64,000 nt of DNA from Prostheceraeus crozeri (taxonomy: Eukaryota; Platyhelminthes; Polycladida; Euryleptidae): positions 62,001 to 126,000 of the forward strand of contig CAJQUW010002133.1 of the NCBI GenBank assembly GCA_907163375.1. Direction: 5' to 3'. The notes under the pieces were generated by a model. It was not told the origin of the DNA, did no database searches, and saw only the letters and a list, made by a program, of their open reading frames with translations. The stretch's first letter is position 1. The number at the start of each line of letters is the position of its first letter. The translations under genes were made by a program, and so were the position numbers. Shown one piece after another: positions 49,717 to 59,501 of the stretch.

Positions 49717-51439
49717 TTATCGGTGATTGTATTGTCCAAAACACATGACATTTTCATGTAGCAACACTTGGCATGATTGACATTGCTTTCGCGTATTTTT
49801 TCTGCAAATAATGCATCGACCTTGTTTGAAAGCAGGACCTGGTATGTGCTCATTTATATTCCTAGCTCTAGGTAAAATTGGACTCATTCTTCGTTTTCCA
49901 GGCCTATTTGGGGCGTTCAGCGGCAACTTTTTTACAGCTTCATTAACAATCATTCTCATGAAATCAAGCTGACTGATAGGATGACCTAGTGCCACGTATG
50001 TTTTGAACGCCGCTACTTGTAACATGCGAATGCAATCAATCAATGGAGCCCAATACCATTTCTTGCCTCCAATACAAGGTCGAAGATTAGACAAATACCC
50101 ATCCAGCAAATCGACACCGCCCATGTGGCGATTGTATGTATCAATCATGGACGGTTGATCCACAACAATTTTCTCAGCTTGTCCTTTCACTCGTCGGTAT
50201 GTTTGCAATAATGGCATGCACTTCGCATAATTACTTGCAATCGTTACCGCTCGATTATCATTGTATCGCACAACACACAGATCTTTAGTTGAATATGCCA
50301 CGTAATTTCCACGCTCTTTCTTTTCTGTTTCTTTTACACTCGGAAGCGGACAATTTTGGATGCGATTATTTCGCAAAGTTCCGATTGCTTTTCTGGACTC
50401 ACGTTTCATTTCTTCTAACAGAGGAAGCGAACAGAACAAGTTGTCAAATAGTAGAACATGGTCCTCTGGGTCGGGAATATGTTGCGCACAATTTCTGACA
50501 ACATGAGTTCCAAGGGGAACATCGGAAGTATTGTCACCTTTTCCGCCATACGGAAAAATGTATTGGAGTGCCATCATCCGCCGCCAACACCCAGTTTTGA
50601 AATCCAAAACGTATGGGTTTCTCTTTATGATACATTTTGCATCTATGGTGACCAAAATAAGGAACGATCTGCTCGTCGATGGAAAGATATTTAGAGTTTA
50701 TACCGAACTGTTTCAGTTTCTCATTGACAAGATCAATCAGAGGTCGTAGTTTGGCCCACCTATCAGCCAAACAAAGATCATTGTTATCCACAACATGAAG
50801 AAAAGACTTTACTTGCTCAAATTCGTTGCGAGACATCAGCTGGGAAATAAGAGGACAGTTCACATCGTCATCTTTACTCCAGTACAGACGTGACTGTGGT
50901 CGTTGGTTGTATGCAGATATCGTTATGATCGTCAAAAAACTCCACAGCTTTGTCGGTGTTAGCTCAAAAGAATGAAAGTTTTTCACTTCTCTGGCATAAA
51001 TGTTCGTGTTTTCAATAAATAGCTTTTCCACTTCTGAGTCGAAGAATAATTTGTAAATTTCGATGGCACTTTTGTTGGATAATACAGGATATTGGTTGGA
51101 AAGATGAGGTATCGGGACACCTAGCGAAATATCCTGCAGTTCACTGTCACCATTCTTCCAATTTCTTTTCGGCCAATATTTCTTTCGATATTCGGATTTT
51201 GTTGACTTTATGCGACGAGATTCTGATGACCTTGCAATTTCCAGAGTTGATGACACGTCTTTTGGTAATTGATCTTCTTCAGCCTCAACTTCTTCGTCAG
51301 TAGCATCACCATTACCATTAACTTCTGGAGGTAAGGCCACAATAGTGTCATATTCATCGTCGCTTTGTTCGAGAATGGCTTGAACAGCGTCGTCTAGCTT
51401 CATAAATTTACGTCTTGTCATTATGGTGCCACGAAACAC
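49717..51439 (-). pseudogene. piggyBac transposase with one frame change
   Basis: The N-terminal part starts at 51439 (or at MTRRKFMKLDDAV, six codons in). It has an acidic region, TPTKLWSFLTIITISAYNQRP, and YLSIDEQIVPYFG with the first catalytic Asp, then KPIRFGFQNWVLA. Near 50565 the reading changes register. The C-terminal part continues YGGKGDNTSDVPLG, LLFDNLFCSLPLL (second Asp), YNRHMGGVDLLDGY (third Asp), and a C-terminal cysteine-rich domain (CIICRKNTRKQCQSCQ). All three Asp residues are present. A single frame change is the only obvious lesion. Confidence 0.9.
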
Positions 51440-51911
51440 AATAACAAAATCACGACGCGGGAAATATGACAGCTCAAATACAAAGAAAGGTGAATGTGAA
51501 GCCTGCTAGCTCTACTGGAAATTTGAATCCTGAAATGTCTATAATCAGTACAAATTTATCGAAGGTGATTCTTTCAATGTATGTGAATTGTCTGATATCC
51601 AGTACAAATAAGTTGTTTTCAAAAGCTGCACAGCCATAGATAGACGAGTTTCTAATCATTCAATGACTCATAGTCCAATAGTCTTCAAAGGACGCAAATT
51701 AGGTCAAGATTAAATGAGATCAAATCAAGACATATAAGCGCTATCTTATTTTTGTCAGCAGAATAAATTTAATTATGTTGACAATTTATGAAAAGTAAAA
51801 CGTTACTTGTGCTCTAAATTGTAACATAATCATAGAAAAGGTCAATGGAACGTCTGCTTCAAATGTTAGAAAGGTTCGAATCTGACATCCAAAAATAATG
51901 GTAATGCCCAA

Positions 51912-52271
51912 TGTTCCCTTTGGGAACATCAAAATAATTTCTTCGTGTAGATATTACGGGTTTCAACTGAAATGCAAGTTAGATGTCTACAATTTTAATT
52001 GAGTGACTGACAATATCAAGCCAAGAAAAAATAACTGTCTATCAACAGTAATTCAATAAAAATTCGGGTTCTTTGATAGCTGCTATCTAACTTGAAAAAT
52101 GCAGAAGTGAAAATTGGTTATTTTATCTACCTTAACAGACCTGAATATGTTCGTAGATGCTTGTAATCGTTTTCAAGCAAGTTGAACAAGTTGTACAGGA
52201 AGAAAATTCCAGTATAAAAGCTAAGTGAAAATTTTAATTACGTTTTGAAGCAAATGTTCCCAATGGGAACA
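51912..52271. repeat. piggyBac subterminal palindromes (right pair)
   Basis: TGTTCCCTTTGGGAACA at 51912-51928 and TGTTCCCAATGGGAACA at 52255-52271, the latter 15 bp inside the right TTAA. Confidence 0.85.
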
Positions 52272-52290
52272 TTGGGCGAAAATGGGTTAA

Positions 52291-54105
52291 GTGCAACATA
52301 AAATTGGCAACATCCTACTGCTACGAATATAAGCCTTGTGCATAGTGTTAAATAGGTACATGTATATTCGCATTTGCAGGAATGGACAAGAAAATAATTT
52401 CATACAAAGTTCTACTATAATTTTATATTTTGCTTCAAATGAAAAACGGCTATATAGCAGTGAGCTTACAAAACACAGTAAAGTCATCGTTAACACCAGC
52501 AAATAATCTATAAATTAATTCATCGATTTAGGCAATACAATTAGCCTGATGCATATGTACACAAACTTGGTTGTAGAGAAATATGGACCGAAAGGAAGGA
52601 TGCTTGTCAAGAAGCAGTTAACTAGATAGCGGCATAGGAACGAGGCAGCATTTTAGGTATGAGTTCTTGAAAAGAATCTTCTCCATTTCACAAAGGCCTG
52701 CCGTGAAACAGATTTTGAAGCTGCATTTTGGTGTCGAAAGCATAGCGCAAATTAGTGTATATGCCTACCTCTCAGAGTAGCACATAATTTTATTACAAAT
52801 CCAAAAGCAGACAACAGGAGAATAATATTGAATAGAAATGGTGCAATGCTTGAAATATATCTAGGACTGTGAAATTAGAGTTGCCATAAATCGCAGATGT
52901 ACATCATCTAACTTGAGACAAATGTGGATCTAGGATAGCTGAACTTTATTTTCCTCACCGGTGACTGCTTTCAAATGGTAAATATGCTTTAAATCAAATA
53001 GAGTGCTTTATTATCATACTCTAAGACAATAAAGCATTCAAACTTTCGGTCGAAATTGAAATTCGGTCGTATTGAAAGATACATCATTTTGAGCAATGAT
53101 TTGTCTCATATCATTGTTATAATAAAGAATATGGCTTGCGGTTTGAATTTTAGCCTGAATGAGGGTATAGCCTATGCATGTACTTTTTTCATGTGCTGCG
53201 GTATCATCCGCCCGTCTCTATTTATTCTTTCATCTCTTAAAAAGGATTCGTTATTTACACCAAAGTATAATTTGTTAGGAGAATTTTTCCCATTGCTTCA
53301 TAGTTATCAAAATTCATCTAGAAGGATAAAATCGACACTGCAGCGACTGGCTCATCAATTTCTCTGAGCATCAAAGTCAAAAGTCCTGATTAATAGACTG
53401 TGATTGAGGGCATATCGGTGAGGGCATCTGAAGAATCGTTCTTCGGGATAATGTGGTGCATCAAATAGATTTGTATTTGCATGTGTGTTAGCTGGGAATT
53501 CCGATTTGGGACAGTACTAGTACCTGCAGTATTCTAGTTGAACGTAGTTGGTAGACTACATGTATAGGCCTACTTGCTTTTCATCTTATTCCATTTGTTT
53601 CCAGTCTTCATGGATTGTATTAGGCTTACATCCTTCGCTATAGCTTTGCTGATGATGCTTCCCATTTTCTGCCGTCCCAAATTAATGTCTCCCATTTTTG
53701 TTTGATCTCGCTCGTGCAGATTTCGAGAGATTTTTGAAAACCTAAAAGCCTAGAAAAATTTGTATTTTGGCCGGAAGGCCTGAGCTAATGTCAACATTTT
53801 GATAACGTTGGAGAACCAATAATACTATTCCCAAGTAGCACAGCCAAGTCGGCCCCAACATGGGAAGATACCGTTTTGCCCAATGGCCCCGTGGGCTACC
53901 CGAATGGTAGCAGGTGCCGGCCAACATCAGGAAATGGCCGTTTTAGACTAGTTAATCCCACGTAAGCCCATATGCACCGGCGTGTAAACGACTTTGGCCC
54001 AGCAAAAGTTGTCCAATGTTGCCACAAAATACCCATCGTCAGCGCGCATACATTTAACGTGCACGCAGCGGCTCCACACCGAGCCGACTCCGAAATGAGG
54101 TGCTA
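52291..54105. other. No gene recognised
   Basis: A 103-codon plus-strand frame (53056-53367) has no family resemblance. Around 53850-54000 the DNA is richer in GGCCC/GGGCC words (for example GCCCAATGGCCCCGTGGGC), perhaps a short dispersed repeat. Confidence 0.4.
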
Positions 54106-54453
54106 CCCATGAAGTGCCGACACGGGTGCGTCAACCTTGCGATTTGCTTTTCTGCAATACCGCATTTGTTCCATTCCCGATTATCTATCTGCATATGGTC
54201 CACAGCAACAATGCCGTGACAATAGTTATAACGATACATTAATAGCTGCGCTACTAATGTACGCATCCCCGTTTCTCTGGCTCAAAATATGGCGGGGGAT
54301 GTGTACATCAATAGAGTAGCTATTATATGTATCGCCATAACTAGTGTTACGGCATTGTTGCTGTGGCCAAGATAGATAATCGGGAATGGAAATAATGCGG
54401 TACTGCAGAAAAGAAAATCGCAAGATTGACGCACCTGTGTCGCACTTCATGGG
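54106..54453. repeat. Foldback (inverted-repeat) element, about 348 bp
   Basis: Two arms of about 170 bp, beginning CCCATGAAGTGC, pair across a short centre near 54285. Identity is about 85% by eye with small indels. There is no coding capacity. It looks like a MITE or snapback element; a clear target duplication is not seen. Confidence 0.75.
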
Positions 54454-54996
54454 ATAATCAAGCTGACTGCAATTCAAAACTCCCTTCCTGATTTAATCGG
54501 TTAAACTTACGAAGCGGATAGCTGTGTTTTTTGTGAGATAAAATACAATTCTGAAGTTCAAATGTGTATGTTCTCATCATAAAAGGGGGACTGAAACAAT
54601 CTCATAATCACACAAGTATTAAGATCTGATACAGAATTACATGATATGAGACTTGTCAAAATGAACACGCTGAATTTTATTTAGATATCAAACACAGAGA
54701 TCCAACAATATACATAATCACATAAAAATGAAAGAAATAGCTAAATAGCTATGAGCATGACTGCAGTTGGCCATCCTTTCTTGCATTAGCATAAATAAAT
54801 TGACACTGCCATTAGTGCTGCATCGGAGAAACTCGGAGGCTTTTGCAGAAAAGGATCAATTAGCTCTTCAAAGGCAATCCTCCATCTGAAAAATCCTACC
54901 TCTAGCAGACAGAAAATTTCAAAATGCTACTAAGAACTAACTAACTGTACCCAAAAACAGCGATTCATTTCTATAGGATATGACAGTAGTATATAG
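54454..54996. other. No gene recognised
   Basis: AT-rich host DNA up to the composition change at about 54,990. Confidence 0.4.
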
Positions 54997-55054
54997 TGTG
55001 ACATCCGGCGCGACGCTTCGCTTTGCTTCGCTTCGCTTGCGCCGGATGTCACAC
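54997..55054. repeat. Boundary hairpin with CTTCG repeats in the loop
   Basis: Perfect 16-bp arms GTGTGACATCCGGCGC / GCGCCGGATGTCACAC enclose a 26-nt loop made of GCTTCG/CTTTG units. It is the most GC-rich spot of the region and coincides with the composition change. Confidence 0.85.
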
Positions 55055-55126
55055 TTTTGCGGGTTTTTTCAAAAAAATCAAAATTTCAAAAATTTCAAAA
55101 ATTTAGGTAGACTTCAAATTTCACGT

Positions 55127-55137
55127 GGCCGAAGGCC
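55127..55137. repeat. GGCC-GAA-GGCC palindrome
   Basis: One of a series of GC-rich palindromes with a short loop found throughout this element; this one is noncoding. Confidence 0.8.
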
Positions 55138-55190
55138 GAAGGGCGAAAATTGAAGCGTTTTTAAAAATACCCAATTTTCAAATTTTTCAA

Positions 55191-55365
55191 AATCTCAAAA
55201 TTTGAGAATTACAATTTTCACCCTTAAAATCATGACCGTTCCAGGACACCGAAAATCATAAAAGTTAAGAATCTCAAAATTTGAGAATTACAATTTTCTC
55301 GCTTAAATCATGACCGTTCCAGGACACCAAAAATCATAAAAGTTGAGAATTTCAAATTCATGAAT
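55191..55365. repeat. 79-bp tandem repeat
   Basis: Units begin AATCTCAAAATTTGAGAATT at 55191 and 55270, with a partial third. Each includes the palindrome CTCAAAATTTGAG and CATGACCGTTCCAGGACACC. Confidence 0.85.
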
Positions 55366-55423
55366 TTTATCCATCTTTCAGGTTTTTAAAATATATCATG
55401 TGACTAAAACTATTTCTTTAAAA

Positions 55424-55590
55424 ATGGAAGAAACAAAAGTGGATGAAACCGCAAGAATATATCCTTCGTTATCTCAATTAAAAACAGGTGAAATGGTTCT
55501 CAATTATTATTAAGATTAGAGCAATATGATAAATTAAGAAGACGCAATTATTACTTAGACATTCTTCGTTATTGTATTTTCAACATTATT
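55424..55590 (+). other. Short coding-like stretch
   Basis: An ATG at 55424 opens MEETKVDETARIYPSLSQLK, and the sequence after it stays coding-like in composition to about 55590. Too short and unclear to call a gene. Confidence 0.25.
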
Positions 55591-55753
55591 TAAAGTACTA
55601 ATTGTGTGAACTAGAAGATTATTGTAACTCATAAATTCAAAATTATTCAATGAACCCGTACACTGGCTGATAATTGAAGAGAGACAGAGATTGAAGAGAG
55701 AGAAACATGTAACAGCTTTCCCCTAAAATTATGTTGAACAGCGCAATCATTTG

Positions 55754-55935
55754 TCATTTCAATTTACCCATCGGTAAACTTTTGACATTTCAACTTACGC
55801 GTGCGTAAAGTTTTGACATTTCAATTTACCCCTACGTAAATTATTTTCAGAATCTGTTTTCAAAATCTATTTTCAAAATCCATTTGTAAAGTCTGTTTTC
55901 AAATTCAGTTTTAGAAAATCGATTTGCAAAATTCA
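55754..55935. repeat. Small hairpin repeats and TTTTCAAAATC repeats
   Basis: Three units of TGACATTTCAAYTTAC...GTAAA, about 30-33 bp apart, contain the palindromes TTTACCCATCGGTAAA, CTTACGCGTGCGTAAAG and TTTACCCCTACGTAAA. About five TTTTCAAAATCTAT-type units follow. Confidence 0.75.
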
Positions 55936-55949
55936 TTTAGCGTTTCCTG

Positions 55950-56090
55950 TTTCCACATGAATAGGTTAAAACACATACGGGCAGCAATAAAAAGCAATTC
56001 TTCTTGTGAATTGAGAACACATGCGGGTGTGGTGATAATAAAAAAGCAATTTTTATTATGAATTTAGAACGCATAAGGGCAACGCCGATA
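55950..56090. repeat. About 62-bp tandem repeat
   Basis: Two and a half units of ACACATRCGGG...AATAAAAAGCAATT...TGAATTNAGAAC. Confidence 0.65.
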
Positions 56091-56221
56091 TGCAAGATAG
56101 TTGTTATCGCAATTTTAAACAATCACTTAAACAGTGAAACACATTAACGAATGAAGTTCTTCTCTCAAGGAGTATTAGATAGTTAGTTTATTTTAATTCA
56201 TCTCATTCATTTCTATCATTC

Positions 56222-56647
56222 ATGATGAGTAAACATTTGGGTGATCGTATTGAAACGACAAAAGGACAAATCGCAAAAAAAGTGTGCCTGATCAACGAAT
56301 TTGTAAAGAAGAATCATTTCATAAATACTGTGGAACTACAAAAAAGTTTGGAAAACATTAGTGATATTGATTTTGATGATTTCTTGACGTCGTGTGAAAT
56401 ATCACAGCTAATTTTAAACGAAGTTAAAGGCGCTGCTGCATTAAAACGTAAGCGAAGAACTTTACAAAATCAATATATTGTGAAACGTGAAACGGCGAGA
56501 ATGAAGCGTTCTTTTGATGAACAACTTGAGATGGATTATTATAATAAGACAATGAAAACAAGTCAAATAGTTTTAAATCTACAACCGGGGACATCACCAA
56601 CTCAAGATGGAGAGACATCACAATTGCAAGCCATTCAAGACAAATGA
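56222..56647 (+). CDS. Unrecognised 141-aa helical protein
   Basis: Predicted helical (INEFVKKNHFINTVELQKSL), with a basic stretch ALKRKRRTLQ and Met-rich charged helices after it. Two ATG codons in a row open it. First gene after the noncoding left end, on the plus strand. No family known. Confidence 0.55.
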   Translation: MMSKHLGDRIETTKGQIAKKVCLINEFVKKNHFINTVELQKSLENISDIDFDDFLTSCEISQLILNEVKGAAALKRKRRTLQNQYIVKRETARMKRSFDEQLEMDYYNKTMKTSQIVLNLQPGTSPTQDGETSQLQAIQDK

Positions 56648-56891
56648 TTTTGTGGACAACTACATCTGAAAAGCAAGCAAGCAAGCAGTGATTCAAGAAC
56701 CATCTAAAACTCAGTTTTTTCTAATTCATTTTGAGAAGTTCATGAAGAAAATGGAAATATGTAAAACAATATAGATTAGAATAATTATAATATAATCATT
56801 TCAAAATCGAATAAGTAGTAAGGAAAGTCATCATTTGAGAACAGTTTTTTAAATCTAGAGGGACCGTATAAGAAATTTTTTTAATTATAAA

Positions 56892-57395
56892 ATGAGCAAT
56901 ATAAAGGAGTTTTTTAAATTATATGGAACGCAAACTACGACAAATTTCGACCTAAAGAAAATCGCAAATGAATTAGGAATAAAGAATTTTCATGTTCTAA
57001 TGAGAGACGAATTACAATTCCTAAAAAATAAGCCAACAGGAACCTTCAGTTCCCGGAATAAAGTTCCATCAATAACTATAAATTTCATAACAAATCTTCA
57101 TACGTCAGATGAAAAAGGAATACATTGGTCTGCAGGTATCTTTAATAAAAATCGAGATTATTACTATTTCGACCGCCCGGAGGCTGAGAATTATTATTTT
57201 GACTCATACGGACTTCCACCTACAAACGAAGTCAAAAAATTACTTGGCAATGGTATTTATAATGCATTTCAAATTCAAAAACCAGGAACTACTTATTGTG
57301 GTCAATTATGTCTTTATGTTTTATTTAAATTACAGGAAGGAGTACCATTTCTAGATATTATGTTAGAATTGAATAATAATGATAATGATAATTAA
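56892..57395 (+). CDS. Adenain-like cysteine protease of the second element
   Basis: 167 residues. His in GIHWSAGIF, acid in YYFDSYGLPP, Gln in IQKPGTTYCG and Cys in YCGQLCLYVLF give the adenain order. A GGAAC/GTTCC palindrome lies in its coding sequence (57039-57053). Its stop overlaps the end of the convergent PLA2-integrase gene by 4 bp. It would cut virion precursors. Confidence 0.88.
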   Translation: MSNIKEFFKLYGTQTTTNFDLKKIANELGIKNFHVLMRDELQFLKNKPTGTFSSRNKVPSITINFITNLHTSDEKGIHWSAGIFNKNRDYYYFDRPEAENYYFDSYGLPPTNEVKKLLGNGIYNAFQIQKPGTTYCGQLCLYVLFKLQEGVPFLDIMLELNNNDNDN

Positions 57396-58729
57396 AAATC
57401 AGTTCGTTGTAATTCATTTTGATAAAAACGGCCTCTGATATCCTCATTATCTAAATCTTTAATTTCATAAGTAAACGGATAAGTTTGATTTATTTTACAA
57501 ATTTCAAATATTTCTTTAGTCCAATAGCCAACAAAGCCTTTTTCAAATTTATTCTTATATTTAAATATTCTAACTCTATCTCCAATTTTAAATTTCGGCT
57601 TAAGTTTCTGCAAATTCGGATTACTCTCATTCAAATTATTATTCTCGAATATTTTCTTTCGTATCAAATCAGGGTCGTCAGAAGCATTCTTTGGAGTTTC
57701 TTCAATACCAGAATGAACTTTATTATTGTACTCTTCTACAATTCCTGGTAATATCTTCAACCATTTCTGATTTCTTTGCTCAGTAAATTTCTTGAATAAT
57801 TTATTTTTTAACGTCCGATTGAATCTTTCTATCACTACAGCCTTCCCTGCATTTTCAGTTGAATAAACAGTTTCAAATAGTGGCTGAACGTTTCGGTTAT
57901 AAAATTCCGACCCTTTATCAACAAACAATTTTTTTGGCTTTCTCTTACTTTCTTTAAAGATTTCTTCAAACGCATATTTAACTGATAGACCACTTTTATT
58001 TTTTAAAGGCTTTACCCAAGCGTATCGTGTATATAAATCTATAACGGTCAATGCGTATTTGTAGTCCCTTTCATTCGGCATATGAATAAGATCAGCACAC
58101 CAAATGTCATCTTTATTAAATACTTTTACTTTCAATAAATATTTAGGCCTTCTGTATTCTTTATGAATTTCGGAGGCGTAGGTTCGAGCGTTGCTCTCAG
58201 ACAGCTTTGCTGTCGTTTCATTTGCTGTCGTTTCATTTAAACTCTGGCCGAATAATATTTTAGCTTGTAAAGCTTTCTGAACAAACATTCTTTCAATTTT
58301 TTCTCTAAATGTAGGATTCTGAATACTATCTAATTCTTGAATCATCTTCTTATCAGCTGCATGTCGAGAACTTAGATCATGATTTCGATAAGCTAAATCA
58401 TGCCTGTAAGCGGCGGCATCTACTCTATTTATCGGTTCTTCACCTGGTTTCGGATTATTATTCTCATCTAGTCTTATATCTAATCGAGTTCCTGGACCAG
58501 TATATGAATGACCAGGAAGATGTTTTTCTTTCGAATATTTACTCCAAATAAAGCCAGGAAAGTTTTCTAATGTTTTTTGTATATCACCACCGAAGTGGTA
58601 TGGAACTTTGTTCTTGTCACCTCCAATATGCTGACAATTTGAGTTTTTATTTTTGTTTAATAGATAATTTAATAAATCTAAATTAGAAATTTTTAATTTA
58701 ATTAAATTTTCGGAATTTGTAGAATTCAT
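57392..58729 (-). CDS. Phospholipase A2 (VP1u-like) - integrase fusion
   Basis: 445 residues. Residues about 55-165 match the parvovirus VP1-unique PLA2: PGHSYTGPGTRLD (calcium loop), then INRVDAAAYRHDLAY (catalytic His-Asp) and KIERMFVQKALQAK. After a linker of NETTANETTAKLSESNA, encoded by a palindrome-containing repeat (58200-58236), a retroviral-type integrase follows: D in IWCADLIHM, D in FVDKGSEFYN, E in VIERFNRTLKNK, then an SH3-like tail (KFKIGDRVRIFKYKNKF). PLA2 lets parvoviruses leave endosomes. One frame carrying both is unusual; it might be split by a protease. Confidence 0.88.
   Translation of the reverse strand: MNSTNSENLIKLKISNLDLLNYLLNKNKNSNCQHIGGDKNKVPYHFGGDIQKTLENFPGFIWSKYSKEKHLPGHSYTGPGTRLDIRLDENNNPKPGEEPINRVDAAAYRHDLAYRNHDLSSRHAADKKMIQELDSIQNPTFREKIERMFVQKALQAKILFGQSLNETTANETTAKLSESNARTYASEIHKEYRRPKYLLKVKVFNKDDIWCADLIHMPNERDYKYALTVIDLYTRYAWVKPLKNKSGLSVKYAFEEIFKESKRKPKKLFVDKGSEFYNRNVQPLFETVYSTENAGKAVVIERFNRTLKNKLFKKFTEQRNQKWLKILPGIVEEYNNKVHSGIEETPKNASDDPDLIRKKIFENNNLNESNPNLQKLKPKFKIGDRVRIFKYKNKFEKGFVGYWTKEIFEICKINQTYPFTYEIKDLDNEDIRGRFYQNELQRTDF
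58200..58236. repeat. Palindrome and duplicated 15-mer at the fusion junction
   Basis: GACAGC-TTT-GCTGTC at 58200-58214, then GTTTCATTTGCTGTCGTTTCATTT, which repeats GCTGTCGTTTCATTT. It encodes the NETTANETTA linker. Confidence 0.85.
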
Positions 58730-58792
58730 TTTAAAAGATAAAAAAAATTAAAAGATAAAATAAATGTTTTACCTAATAGAACTTTGTTCAGA

Positions 58793-58819
58793 GGCTTTAG
58801 CCGAACGGACCAAAGGTCC
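58793..58819. repeat. Paired GC-rich palindromes between genes
   Basis: GGCTTTAGCC (58793-58802) and GGACC-AAA-GGTCC (58807-58819), between the integrase start and the end of the next gene. Confidence 0.8.
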
Positions 58820-58827
58820 TGAGGTTA

Positions 58828-59307
58828 TTACCAAATCATACTAGGACTTAGATATATTCCAAAACCATCTTTAGTTTCTTTAATTTCAATTAAATCATCA
58901 ACATTGTGGAGAATATTTTTAAGAACTCGTTTTCCTTCATCAACTAATTTTAATTTACTAATAAAATTATCTACTACTCCTTCACCCCTAGCAACTTTCT
59001 CTAACTCTCTATTATGTCGTTTTTGTTCTTCTAATGCTGCCTTCTCTGATTTATTTTTATTTACTGCTTGGGCAATACCAGCTGTCCCACCTGCAACACT
59101 TCCTGCAGTTGCTATGCCTCCTATTATTAGAAGAATTAATGGGAGAATCCCGCCATTCTTTTCTTCTTGTAATTGAATATTCTCTATCATTGGTTTACTT
59201 ATGTAATACTTTTTTTTGTTAATCGTAATAGTTTTAGGGGTATTTTTGTCAACAATATTACGTAATTTTAATTCAACAGTTTTATTATTACTTTTCGCTT
59301 GCGACAT
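58828..59307 (-). CDS. pX-like protein with GGILP membrane-active stretch
   Basis: 159 residues. After a short basic N-terminus comes NGGILPLILLIIGGIATAG, the same GGxLP motif as in the 46428 gene, then a charged coiled coil (NKSEKAALEEQKRHNREL) and a C-terminal domain ending YLSPSMIW. Adintovirus and adenovirus minor virion proteins show this layout. Likely packaged and protease-cleaved. Confidence 0.7.
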   Translation of the reverse strand: MSQAKSNNKTVELKLRNIVDKNTPKTITINKKKYYISKPMIENIQLQEEKNGGILPLILLIIGGIATAGSVAGGTAGIAQAVNKNKSEKAALEEQKRHNRELEKVARGEGVVDNFISKLKLVDEGKRVLKNILHNVDDLIEIKETKDGFGIYLSPSMIW

Positions 59308-59329
59308 TTTTAATAAAAAAATTTTAAGT

Positions 59330-59470
59330 TATCAAAAATTTTAATCTATTCTAGTTATGAAAAATTTTAAGTTAAGATCTTTTAATCTATTCTAGTTATG
59401 AAAAAATTTTAAGTTACCAAAAAATTTTAAGTTACCAAAAAATTTTAATCTATTCTAGTTATGAAAAAAA
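59330..59470. repeat. Tandem repeat before the 59307 gene
   Basis: Three units of TTTTAATCTATTCTAGTTATGAAAAA joined by ATTTTAAGTTACC/ATC variants. It is the spacer between the pX-like gene start and the capsid gene end. Confidence 0.8.
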
Positions 59471-59501
59471 TTAATTAATCGACGAAGTCTTGGGCTTTAA
59501 C

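Larger units (their letters stand above)
49356..52290 (-). mobile_element. piggyBac element with matching ends
   Basis: TTAA duplications at 49356-49359 and 52287-52290 flank about 2.9 kb. The ends read CCCATTTACGCCCAA and, reversed, CCCATTTTCGCCCAA. The palindrome TGTTCCCAATGGGAACA occurs near both ends. Inside is a single transposase gene with apparently one frame change, so this copy is recent but probably not autonomous. Confidence 0.92.

Noticed and set aside
53056-53367. 103-codon plus-strand frame considered as a downstream exon of the 22996 host gene
   Set aside because: No domain expected after a secreted coiled coil, no acceptor site at its edge and no codon bias.
54054-54477. Minus- and plus-strand frames of 60-83 codons
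   Set aside because: They are paired products of the foldback arms.
55754-55850. Regularly spaced short repeats considered as a CRISPR array
   Set aside because: Only three units, no constant repeat plus unique spacers, and the context is a eukaryotic element.
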